Source: Chitinophaga sp. H8 (GTDB taxonomy: Bacteria > Bacteroidota > Bacteroidia > Chitinophagales > Chitinophagaceae). Taken from it: a DNA stretch of 64,000 nt. The notes below the pieces were generated by a model, which was given only the letters and a program-made list of their open reading frames with translations, searched no databases and was not told the origin of the DNA. Positions 17,683-25,646 of this stretch are shown here, one piece after another. The translations under genes and the position numbers were made by a program. How positions within the stretch are numbered: the stretch's first letter is position 1; each line of letters opens with the position of its first letter. The stretch spans positions 3,348,001-3,412,000 of the forward strand of contig NZ_JBEXAC010000001.1 in NCBI RefSeq assembly GCF_040567655.1, in the 5' to 3' direction.

Positions 17683-18600
17683 CTATCTCGTGTTGTTATT
17701 TGTGCCGAGTATGGATTTGCATAACCATGCAGCTCCTGAAAGCGCCGAGTTTTCACCACGGCTGGAAATATGTATGCTTGTTGGTATCTTTTTTTTCAGC
17801 AGGCATTCCTGTAGTGCAGGCAGAAAATAAGGATGTGCTTTGCGGATGTTGCCCCCGATCACCATTCGTTCAGCTTCAAAATCCTGTAGCCACGGTGCCA
17901 GAACATCGCCTACAGCGTTGCCTAGTTCTGCAAACAGTGCTAATGCTGTTGCATCCTGCTTTTCGGCTAGTTCTCCGATGTTCTTCACTTCGTTCAGGCG
18001 GTGGCCGGTACGATGGTGATATTCGTTCAGCAGCCAGCGTGAAGAGATGTAGTCTTCCGCAATACCGGCCTTGTACGGAAGATGATAGATATATCCTTCG
18101 GGCGGCACGCCTTTCCCCTGGTGTACAATCACGTTATTGTGCAGGAAAGTGCCTCCCAGGCCGGTGCCCAGTGTAACAGCTACCATGCGGCTGCATCCGG
18201 CGCCCTCTCCCGCCCATGCTTCGCCAAGAGCAAAACAGGAAGCATCATTCTCGAAGTAAATACCTTTTGAAAATCCGAGCGCGGTGGTAAGTGCCTCCCT
18301 GATGTTTAAGCCGTATAGTGATTCGTATTTGGCCACACCTTTGATCAGCGAAATACCACCCGGATAATCAAACGGCCCGGGCATGGCAATGCCGATGGCT
18401 GGTACGTCTGTATTGGCGGCAGAAAGTACACGGCCGATGGCCACCGTCCACCTGTCAAGAATATCCGCTGCTCCCGCTGCGGCATTCACTGGTTCTTTGA
18501 ACTTGCAATCATCCAGCACAGCCCCGGTGGTGAGGTCCACAAGGGCCGCCGTTATATGGGAACCACCAATATCCGCACCGATTACATAAGTATTGTTCAT
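17683..18600 (-). CDS. ROK-family sugar kinase (probable mannokinase)
   Basis: The protein probably phosphorylates mannose (or another hexose) at C6 in the cytoplasm, producing the substrate of the isomerase encoded 3 bases downstream. ROK features: ATP phosphate-binding DIGGS (10-14), MPGPFDYPGG, the catalytic-Asp motif FENDASCFALGE, and VTLGTGLGGTF. The cysteine zinc-binding motif of many ROK proteins is missing. I chose the ATG at 18600 (MNNTYVIGADIGG); the frame extends to 18648, but the extra 16 residues run across a regulatory motif and a terminator tail. The sequence just before this ATG carries the same 13-base motif as the GntR promoter. Confidence 0.88.
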   Translation of the reverse strand: MNNTYVIGADIGGSHITAALVDLTTGAVLDDCKFKEPVNAAAGAADILDRWTVAIGRVLSAANTDVPAIGIAMPGPFDYPGGISLIKGVAKYESLYGLNIREALTTALGFSKGIYFENDASCFALGEAWAGEGAGCSRMVAVTLGTGLGGTFLHNNVIVHQGKGVPPEGYIYHLPYKAGIAEDYISSRWLLNEYHHRTGHRLNEVKNIGELAEKQDATALALFAELGNAVGDVLAPWLQDFEAERMVIGGNIRKAHPYFLPALQECLLKKKIPTSIHISSRGENSALSGAAWLCKSILGTNNNTR

Positions 18601-18612
18601 ATGTTTGAACAT
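18600..18612. promoter_or_regulatory. Candidate GntR operator copy 2 (at the kinase start codon)
   Basis: TATGTTTGAACAT on the plus strand; it overlaps the A of the kinase ATG. The same 13 bases occur, on the minus strand, in the promoter of the GntR gene at 19415-19427. The core ATGTTyrAACAT is a near-perfect palindrome, as expected for a dimeric GntR protein. Confidence 0.55.
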
Positions 18613-18624
18613 ATTAAGAATTAA

Positions 18625-18664
18625 GAAAAAAATATCCTTTTCCTGCATGGAGCAAAAAAAGGAT
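18625..18664 (-). terminator. Intrinsic terminator after the GntR gene
   Basis: On the minus strand ATCCTTTT pairs with AAAAGGAT around an 15-base loop and is followed by ATTTTTTTC. It lies 13 bases after the GntR stop and 25 bases before the kinase ATG, so the regulator may be partly uncoupled from the rest of the locus. A TTTG-N18-TATTTTTT pair inside the same stretch could be a second promoter. Confidence 0.6.
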
Positions 18665-18676
18665 GTAATAATAAGC

Positions 18677-19408
18677 TCAGCGTTCTGATCTTATTTCAAT
18701 GGAATACGTGAATTTGTCGGACCTATAATACCCTATGTTATATTCCACCGGCCTGTCGCCCGGATCATAAACGAATCTTTCCCTGAAGAGCACGGGGCAC
18801 TTAGGGTCTGTATGCAGCTTTTTTGCAACATTGCCGGCAGTCAGGGCACTAATGTGCTCGCTGGAGCGTACTACAATGATGTCGAATTTTTCGGACAGCA
18901 GCTGATACAATGGACGGTTCAGGTCGTCGTTTTCAGTAAGGGTGATACGAGGATGAAAGTAACTTTCGAAGTAAACGATTGGTTCTCCATCCACACCTTT
19001 AAGTTTGCTGAGTTTGCAGATTGGTGTATTGAGCTGGATATTGAAGAAGCCGGCCATTTTTTCATCGGCTTTTACCTTTTCCAGCTTCAGCAAAAGGTTG
19101 GAAGTAATGATACCACGTTTGGACATTTCCTTGGTGAAGCTCTGCCAGTCCTGCAAACTGGTGGAGAGTTGCCGTTGTGCAACTTTGGTACCTACTCCTT
19201 TTTTCCTGGCCAGCAACCCTTCGTACTCCAGTTTATTGGTGGCCTGCCGGATGGTATTCCTGGAAACGCCCAACCGGTTGGCCAGCTCCACTTCCTTTGG
19301 CAGGAAGGAGCCATTCTGATATTCCGGCTGGCTGATCAGGTTCCGCAGCAGTTCTTCCACTTGTATGTGGAGCGGTAATTTACTTTTATGATCTATCTTT
19401 AAACTCAT
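18677..19408 (-). CDS. GntR/HutC-family transcriptional regulator
   Basis: The protein is a ligand-responsive DNA-binding regulator, probably the repressor of the mannan locus. It has an N-terminal winged helix (about 8-75; LPKEVELANRLGVSRNTIRQ is the recognition region) and a C-terminal UTRA ligand domain (about 95-243; PICKLSKLKGVDGEPIVYFESYF, VEYNIGYYRSDKF). UTRA domains bind small metabolites such as sugar phosphates; mannose 6-phosphate would make sense here but is a guess. The ATG at 19408 was chosen because the longer frame starts with the TTG that forms the -33 promoter element. Control of this type of locus by GntR rather than by a hybrid two-component or sigma/anti-sigma system is notable. 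Confidence 0.9.
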   Translation of the reverse strand: MSLKIDHKSKLPLHIQVEELLRNLISQPEYQNGSFLPKEVELANRLGVSRNTIRQATNKLEYEGLLARKKGVGTKVAQRQLSTSLQDWQSFTKEMSKRGIITSNLLLKLEKVKADEKMAGFFNIQLNTPICKLSKLKGVDGEPIVYFESYFHPRITLTENDDLNRPLYQLLSEKFDIIVVRSSEHISALTAGNVAKKLHTDPKCPVLFRERFVYDPGDRPVEYNIGYYRSDKFTYSIEIRSER

Positions 19409-19450
19409 GTATGAATGTTCAAACATACTAAAGTTTCTAAAATAAAACAA
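19409..19450 (-). promoter_or_regulatory. Promoter of the GntR gene with overlapping operator
   Basis: On the minus strand TTG (19450-19448), a 20-base spacer and TATGTTTG (19427-19420) fit the Bacteroidota consensus exactly. The -7 element lies inside the 13-base motif shared with the kinase start region and inside an imperfect palindrome (19409-19428, arms GTATG/CATAC). Binding there would block transcription, suggesting autoregulation. The implied mRNA leader is only a few bases long. Confidence 0.65.
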
Positions 19451-19855
19451 TTCTTTCTGTTTTTTTTTGTGCGGGGATCAGACAGCTATACAAAGATCCC
19501 ATGATTAATGGCACTTGAATACCTGAGCATAAGCAGTAAACATGAATTAATCCAGTCCCTGCTGTAGGAAGAATTTTTGCTGTACCGGATCACGCGGGTT
19601 GCAGCAGCGTTGTACTTATAGAACGCTTTTACTATAGCGTTACTATGCCTTTACTATGCTTTAACTATACTTCAGCACCGGCATTACCCACTGATAAAAT
19701 AAAGGTGACCTGGCAGCCGCTTCAAATCAGCTTTTAAAATATATCGTTGTATCCAGGAGTCCATATTTGACCATATTGTCCATATTTGGCCTAAATGGCC
19801 TTTTCATTTGGCAGGTACTCCGGGATTAATCAAATTACCTGGAAAAGCAGGCAAT
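19451..19855. repeat. Intergenic region with two clusters of short direct repeats
   Basis: No gene is seen between the GntR promoter and the next ATG. From 19627 to 19670 the words TTTTACTATAG, TTACTATGC, TTTACTATGC and TTTAACTATAC follow each other at about 10-base spacing. From 19761 to 19788 CCATATTTGA, CCATATTGT and CCATATTTGG follow at 9-10 base spacing, then GGCCTAAATGGCC forms a palindrome (19788-19800). Spacing near one helical turn suggests protein binding on one face of the DNA. Confidence 0.5.
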
Positions 19856-20341
19856 ATGGCAAGACAAGCAGGCCCTCTTTTAATAACCGGCACCCGATCC
19901 AACCTCACCTTCTACAAAATGAACGGGCGGTATTATGCGCGGCTGAAGAGCAGTTTGAGTAGCAAGCGGGTAAAGACTTCTCCTGCTTTTGCCAGGACCA
20001 TGCTGTATGCCAACAGGCTGGCATTATGTTCCCGTATTGCCTCCCGGTTATATCGCAGTATGCCGGTAGCAGCGCAACAGGTAGCCCTGTACAGGAAAAT
20101 GACCAGCACTGCGCTGCGACTGCTCAAAGCCGGCATCGGGGAAGAGCGTTTAGCTGCTGCGCTGGCAGCTGTTTACATACCTGCCCCCGCCATTAGTGCA
20201 AGCACTACCGTTTTACCAGCCGTACGTGCCATGGTAACCTCATCCGGGCAGCTCGTATGGTACTTTCCGGAAGAAGTAGTCTTTACCATACATTGTCCGG
20301 GGAAAAGCCCGCCCCGCATAAAAGCCTGCCGCCAGAATTAA
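19856..20341 (+). CDS. Conserved Bacteroidota protein of unknown function
   Basis: This 161-residue basic protein begins MARQAGPLLITGTRSNLTFYKM, with the words TGT, FYKMNGRYYAR and KSSLSSKRVK. I recognise this start as a recurrent small family in Bacteroidota annotated only as hypothetical. There is no signal peptide or membrane helix. A helical middle part (ANRLALCSRIASRLYRSMPVA and following) is followed by a poorly conserved tail. I chose the ATG at 19856; a longer frame uses TTG at 19808. It stands alone between the mannan locus and a sigma gene, behind a stretch of short direct repeats. No function can be given. Confidence 0.65.
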   Translation: MARQAGPLLITGTRSNLTFYKMNGRYYARLKSSLSSKRVKTSPAFARTMLYANRLALCSRIASRLYRSMPVAAQQVALYRKMTSTALRLLKAGIGEERLAAALAAVYIPAPAISASTTVLPAVRAMVTSSGQLVWYFPEEVVFTIHCPGKSPPRIKACRQN

Positions 20342-20435
20342 CTGTAATTATTGAATTGCTTTATATAAATTAGCACGTTTTACCAGGGTATCAAAGTAAT
20401 GCCCGTAGCCATATTATATGCCAAAAGACTAACTA

Positions 20436-21008
20436 ATGGCTTCAACTCAAATTATTATGGATGCCGACACCTGGAAGGCGTTTCAGCAAGGCAGCAAAGA
20501 AGCCTTTGAAACCATTTACGACAGGCACTGGCATACATTGCTCAGGTATACTTATAGTGTTGTAACGGATCAGGATATAGCCAAGGATATCCTGCAGGAA
20601 TATTTTATGGAGATATGGGAAAAGCGCGAGACATTACCTGTACCTCAAAATACGGAAGCCTTTCTTCTGTTTGTATTAAAGCACCGTATCCTCAATGCTT
20701 TACGTAAAGAGCAGATCCGGGAAAAACATATCCACCTCTTTTCTTCGTTAAAGCAGGCCGCCGCAGATGATACCGTAGCCAATTCCATGCTCTTTAAAGA
20801 AGCATACCAGACATTGCTGGCGCAGGTAAACCAGTTGCCTCCCCGTATGAAGCATGTATTCCAGCTAAAGCACTTCGATAATCTGGAGATAGCAGAAATT
20901 GCTACCACCCTGAACATCTCCGGGCAAACCGTACGCAATCAGCTCAATGAAGCCTCCCACCGCTTAAAAACCAAGCTCAGGAATAATTTCCTTACGCTGA
21001 TGTTCTGA
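20436..21008 (+). CDS. ECF RNA polymerase sigma factor
   Basis: This 190-residue FecI-type sigma factor is the first gene of the locus 20436-27286. Region 2 is at about 22-90 (DIAKDILQEYFMEIWEKR) and region 4 at about 128-180, with the helix-turn-helix IATTLNISGQTVRNQLNEAS. Unlike the sigma factor near the left edge it has the standard length and only a short tail (RNNFLTLMF). The FecR gene follows after 108 bases, then SusC with an STN domain. Together they make a complete trans-envelope signalling set in which transport by SusC would release the sigma factor. Confidence 0.94.
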   Translation: MASTQIIMDADTWKAFQQGSKEAFETIYDRHWHTLLRYTYSVVTDQDIAKDILQEYFMEIWEKRETLPVPQNTEAFLLFVLKHRILNALRKEQIREKHIHLFSSLKQAAADDTVANSMLFKEAYQTLLAQVNQLPPRMKHVFQLKHFDNLEIAEIATTLNISGQTVRNQLNEASHRLKTKLRNNFLTLMF

Positions 21009-21116
21009 GGCTGGCCAATTAAAAAAGGCCACCGTTGCTGCCAGAAAAAATAAATTTTCCACCACACTGGTTATTCGTGTTCCGACATGTGACTACCTAT
21101 TAGCAAGTTGTAAAAA

Positions 21117-22073
21117 ATGGAGAGAGAAGAGATCTATAGCCTGTTGCAGCAATACCAGCAGGGAAAGCTCAGTACAGAAAACACGTTGTTATTATATACC
21201 TGGCTGGATCAGGTAGCAGCACATCCCATAACCGAACAATTACCGGATGCCGACGCTAATGCCATGAAAATGTCGGTATGGGAGCATATCTCCTCCCAAA
21301 GCAGCAAGCCCCGTGTATTCTGGCTGCGCTGGAAATGGGCAGCAACTGCCGCTATACTGCTGCTGTTGGGTATCACTTATTTGTTCCGGCAATTCATCCA
21401 TCAGGCCCCTCCTCCAATCAAAATGCTGATGGCCAGTACCGGGCAAGGGCAGATGTTGTCCCTGCAACTACCCGATAGTTCTGTCATCTGGCTGAATGCC
21501 AATACCACCCTGGAATACCCTGAAACGTTTTCGGATACTCTCAGAAAGGTGGTTCTGGTAACCGGAGAAGCTTATTTTGATATCCGGGAAAATCCCCACC
21601 GTCCATTTGTTGTACAATCCAATCATTTAATCACCAAAGTACTGGGTACCACTTTTAAAATACGTACCTATAAAGAATTACCAGACCAGGTAGCAGTAGG
21701 TACCGGTAAAGTGAGTGTAGCCACCACCAGGCACCGGTATCTTAGCCAGCTGACTGCTACAGACAGGCTGGTATATCATGCAGCCACCGATTCCTTTGAC
21801 CTGGATAGTGTGACCAATGCAGAAGTGGCAGACTGGATCCAGGGTAATATCGTTATGACCAGCGCTTCTATACAGGATGTGCTGAAAGAACTGGAAGGGA
21901 TCTACTCTGTACAATTTATAACATCGAGAAGCCTGGAAAAGGGGAAACTGAGCATTGCCTTTAAAAAGGGGATGCCACTGGAACAGGTGCTGCAAATGAT
22001 AGAAAGAGTCAGTGTCCAACCTGGAAAGATTCACTTCAGGAATAAGGAAGCGGGGCTTTACGAAGTATATTAA
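21117..22073 (+). CDS. FecR-family anti-sigma factor
   Basis: This 318-residue inner-membrane anti-sigma protein pairs with the sigma factor just upstream. It has a helical cytoplasmic domain (1-75), one membrane helix (about 77-94, KWAATAAILLLLGITYLF), a periplasmic FecR domain (about 105-205; LPDSSVIWLNANTTL, GEAYFDIRENPHRPFVV) and a C-terminal DUF4974 domain (about 235-318; IQDVLKELEGIYSVQF). It presumably contacts the STN domain of the SusC protein encoded next. Confidence 0.95.
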   Translation: MEREEIYSLLQQYQQGKLSTENTLLLYTWLDQVAAHPITEQLPDADANAMKMSVWEHISSQSSKPRVFWLRWKWAATAAILLLLGITYLFRQFIHQAPPPIKMLMASTGQGQMLSLQLPDSSVIWLNANTTLEYPETFSDTLRKVVLVTGEAYFDIRENPHRPFVVQSNHLITKVLGTTFKIRTYKELPDQVAVGTGKVSVATTRHRYLSQLTATDRLVYHAATDSFDLDSVTNAEVADWIQGNIVMTSASIQDVLKELEGIYSVQFITSRSLEKGKLSIAFKKGMPLEQVLQMIERVSVQPGKIHFRNKEAGLYEVY

Positions 22074-22166
22074 TTCATCACCCCTCAATATAAAAACACG
22101 CATAAACGCCAGGCCCGTGTGAGCCTGCAAGTGAACTGCTATTGCCTAAACTTTAATCTGTTAAAC

Positions 22167-25100
22167 ATGCAATTGAAACGTTTACACCATTTATGGCCTT
22201 ATCCGAAAAGGCCACTTTTTCTGACTACACTTTTTATTTCCTGGTTGATGGTGACCCCGGTATTTGCCACCAACGGGCAACTGCTTAAAAAGGTGGTGAC
22301 CAGCTTTGCTGTTCCGGAAGGGAACCTCATCCACGCCATCAGCGCATTGGAAAAACATAGCGGGATGAAATTCTCCTATGATGAGAACTATGTACAACGT
22401 TATGAAGTAAAGCGGGCCAACTGGGACAAGGCTACCATTGAAAAAATCCTCACGCAACTGGTAGCCAGCACCAATCTCGCGTTTGAAGAAAAGTTCAATA
22501 CTATTATCATTTATCCCGATGCAAACCATGCAGCCGGCACAGCGCAGCCATCGGCTCAAAGAGTTATCAAAGGGAAAGTAATGGAGGGCAATGATCCTAT
22601 CCCCGGCGCTACTGTCAGGATCAGGGAAACCAATGCAGCGGTCATCACCAATGAGCAAGGCGCGTTTACTATTAAAGTTCCCGCCGAAGGAAAATACACC
22701 ATGCTCATTACCGCCATTGGTTTTAAGCGGGCTGAAATCAAACTCTCTGAGACCAATGAATATACGGTACAACTTGAATCCCTGGCATCCGAACTTAAAC
22801 AGGTAGTAGTAGTGGGATATGGTACACAACGCAAGCAGGACCTTACCGGATCCGTTGTTTCCATCAAAGCAGATGATCTGGTAAAATCGAATCCCGTGAC
22901 CCTGGAACAAGGTATACAGGGTAAAGCAGCCGGTGTATTTGTAACACAAACAGATGGCGCTCCCGGCGCAGGTATGAGTGTACAGATCCGTGGCACCAAT
23001 TCCTTCATGGGAGGCACAGAACCATTGTATGTTATTGATGGCGTGCCGATGACAGAGGACAATGCCTCTGTTACACCAGGGTCTGGTTCCACTTTTGAAC
23101 AGCAGAAGGTGAACATGCTCTCTTTCTTAAATCCTGGTGAAATTGAGTCCATAGAAATATTGAAAGATGCCTCTGCCACGGCCATCTATGGCTCCCGTGG
23201 TGCCAATGGGGTGGTGATGATCACTACCAAAAAGGGATTAAAAGGAAAAGACAAGATAGATTTCCGGGTGGTAACCAGTGTATCCCAGATATCCAAGAAA
23301 TATAAATTACTGAATGCAGAGCAATTTGCGGAGTATCAGAACGAAACTTACCGTAATGCAGATAAATACCTGGGCACTACTTATGAAGCAGATGACCAGC
23401 TTCCCTATCCGGGCCGCTATGACGATGTACAGAAAAGGTACCTGCCAGCACCTGCTGATTTCAGAGGCGGTGGTACCAACTGGCAGGATGAAATTTATGG
23501 CGCAGCACCGCTGCAGGACTACACCCTCAGTTTTTCCGGTGGTACAGATAATAACACCTATCTGTTGAGCGGCAACCTGATTGATCAGAAAGGTATTATC
23601 AACAATTCCAGATTTAAACGCTATAGTATGCGGGTAAACCTGAACAGGAAAGTAAAAGACTGGTTGCAGGTAGGTACCAACATTACTTATTCCCGTACTA
23701 CCAATAACCTGGTGACCACAGGCGCCAGTGTAGTAGGACCAGAAGGAGGCGTTATTAAATCCGCCCTCACCTTCTTACCTACTGTTCCCATGCAGGACAC
23801 CGTAAGCGGGGAATTTACCCAGCTATACTTTACCTCTAACCCTTACCAATATACTAAACAGGCATTAAACCAGGTTACCAACACCCAACTGCTCACTTCC
23901 ACCTATGCAGAAATAGCTTTTACCCCTGCATTAAAACTGAGAAGTGTGCTGGGCTGGAATGTATCCAATGGTAAAAGAGATCAGTATTTCCCACAAACTA
24001 TCAATGAAGGGAATGCTGCCAAAGGCCGGGCCTATGCCGCAGATAATGACGGCCAGACCCTGAACTCAGAAAACTATTTTACTTACAATAAGCTGGTAGG
24101 AAAACATAGTATCAATGCCACATTAGGGTTGTCTTACGGCCAAGGGGTATATCAATGGAAACAGATAGGCGTAACCGGCTTTATGAACGATGCGTTGACC
24201 AATAACAGTTTGCAATCAGGTACTATTGTCAACAAACCCATATCGGGCAAGTCTGACTGGAAAATGCTTTCTTACTTCGGGAGGGTCAACTATGTATTTA
24301 ACGATAAATATCTGTTTACCGCCACTTACCGCCGGGACGGTTCCAGTAAATTTGCGGTCAATAACAAATGGGCTGGTTTTGCTTCTGGCGCAGTAGCATG
24401 GCGTATTTCGGAAGAAGCATTGTTAAAAGAGGCAAAGTGGCTCAGTAATCTTAAGTTAAGGCTCAGTTACGGGCAGTCAGGCAATCAGGGCATCGGCTCG
24501 TATGCTTCCCTTTCCCAGATCAGCGCCTCCAATTATCCTTATAACGGCACCTTGACCAATGGCTATGTAGTATCTACCCTGGGCAATGATAACCTGCGCT
24601 GGGAAACTACGCATCAGATAGACCTCGGGCTGGATATAGGTCTTTGGGATGAGCGGATCTCCGTGGTGCTGGATTATTACAGTAAAAAAACCAAAGACCT
24701 GCTACAGAACGTGACCTTACCCACCAGTACCGGTTTCTATTCCCAGCTGCGCAATATAGGTAAAGTAGCCAACGAAGGTTATGAAGCAGCGGTATCTGCC
24801 CGGGTGATTGATAACAGGAATTTCCGGTGGAACACTGCTGCCAACATCAGCTTCAACAAAAATAAAATACTGGACCTCGGAGATGTAACTGAACAATGGG
24901 TACAGCAGATAGGTACCGAGCCGGTAAACTATCAGCCATTTATCCAGATAGTAGGCAAACCTATCGGTATCATCTATGGCTTTAAAGAAGATGGCATCTT
25001 CCAATCAGAAGCAGCAGTTATTAACAGCAAATTCTATGAAGGCCAACCTGCTGAAGCGATCAAAAGGCAGGTAGGCGAAGTGCGTTATACCGATAAGGAT

Positions 25101-25646
25101 GGCAACCATGTGATTGATGCCAATGACCGCATGATCATCGGGGATGTAAACCCTGATTTCTTTTACGGCTTTACCAATAACTTCAGTTACAAAGGATTTG
25201 ATCTCAGTATTTTCTTTCAGGGAGTACAGGGAGGAAAGATCATCAATACCCTGAAATACATTACAGATAACCAAGGCAGTTTTTCCAACACCTCCCTGGA
25301 AGCCTATAATAACAGGTGGACCGGTGAAGGCGCTACAGGTACCAATCCTAAAGCGGTACTTAATTCATTCCGGTTATTACGTTTTTCAGACAGGTTTGTA
25401 GAAGATGGTTCTTACCTGCGGCTGAAAAATGTAAACCTGGGTTATACATTTAACATTACTGACAACCGCATTATAAAAGCTTTACGGGTTTATACCAGTA
25501 TGAACAATCTCTTTACCATTACCAGGTATAGTGGTTATGATCCGGAAGTAAACGGGTTCGGACAGGATCCTTCGCGCCGTGGTGTAGACCTGGGCAACTA
25601 TCCCAATTCCAAGACCTATTCAATAGGTATTAACTGTACTTTTTAA
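22167..25646 (+). CDS. SusC-family TonB-dependent transducer with STN domain
   Basis: This outer-membrane transporter also signals to the FecR/sigma pair upstream. From the ATG at 22167 (MQLKRLHHLWPYPKR) it has about 1159 residues; the frame opens earlier at a GTG (22119) that would leave 16 residues before the signal. Domains: signal peptide (ends VFAT), STN domain (about 45-120; VPEGNLIHAISALEKHSG), carboxypeptidase-D-like domain (about 135-215), plug (QVVVVGYGTQRKQDLTG, EILKDASATAIYGSRGANGV) and barrel ending INCTF. The STN domain is what the mannan-locus SusC lacks. Substrate unknown, since no enzyme genes are adjacent. Confidence 0.95.
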   Translation: MQLKRLHHLWPYPKRPLFLTTLFISWLMVTPVFATNGQLLKKVVTSFAVPEGNLIHAISALEKHSGMKFSYDENYVQRYEVKRANWDKATIEKILTQLVASTNLAFEEKFNTIIIYPDANHAAGTAQPSAQRVIKGKVMEGNDPIPGATVRIRETNAAVITNEQGAFTIKVPAEGKYTMLITAIGFKRAEIKLSETNEYTVQLESLASELKQVVVVGYGTQRKQDLTGSVVSIKADDLVKSNPVTLEQGIQGKAAGVFVTQTDGAPGAGMSVQIRGTNSFMGGTEPLYVIDGVPMTEDNASVTPGSGSTFEQQKVNMLSFLNPGEIESIEILKDASATAIYGSRGANGVVMITTKKGLKGKDKIDFRVVTSVSQISKKYKLLNAEQFAEYQNETYRNADKYLGTTYEADDQLPYPGRYDDVQKRYLPAPADFRGGGTNWQDEIYGAAPLQDYTLSFSGGTDNNTYLLSGNLIDQKGIINNSRFKRYSMRVNLNRKVKDWLQVGTNITYSRTTNNLVTTGASVVGPEGGVIKSALTFLPTVPMQDTVSGEFTQLYFTSNPYQYTKQALNQVTNTQLLTSTYAEIAFTPALKLRSVLGWNVSNGKRDQYFPQTINEGNAAKGRAYAADNDGQTLNSENYFTYNKLVGKHSINATLGLSYGQGVYQWKQIGVTGFMNDALTNNSLQSGTIVNKPISGKSDWKMLSYFGRVNYVFNDKYLFTATYRRDGSSKFAVNNKWAGFASGAVAWRISEEALLKEAKWLSNLKLRLSYGQSGNQGIGSYASLSQISASNYPYNGTLTNGYVVSTLGNDNLRWETTHQIDLGLDIGLWDERISVVLDYYSKKTKDLLQNVTLPTSTGFYSQLRNIGKVANEGYEAAVSARVIDNRNFRWNTAANISFNKNKILDLGDVTEQWVQQIGTEPVNYQPFIQIVGKPIGIIYGFKEDGIFQSEAAVINSKFYEGQPAEAIKRQVGEVRYTDKDGNHVIDANDRMIIGDVNPDFFYGFTNNFSYKGFDLSIFFQGVQGGKIINTLKYITDNQGSFSNTSLEAYNNRWTGEGATGTNPKAVLNSFRLLRFSDRFVEDGSYLRLKNVNLGYTFNITDNRIIKALRVYTSMNNLFTITRYSGYDPEVNGFGQDPSRRGVDLGNYPNSKTYSIGINCTF

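Noticed and set aside
17683..18600. Reading the ROK protein as a NagC-type repressor
   Set aside because: It has no N-terminal helix-turn-helix; the ATP motif is at the very start, so it is a kinase.
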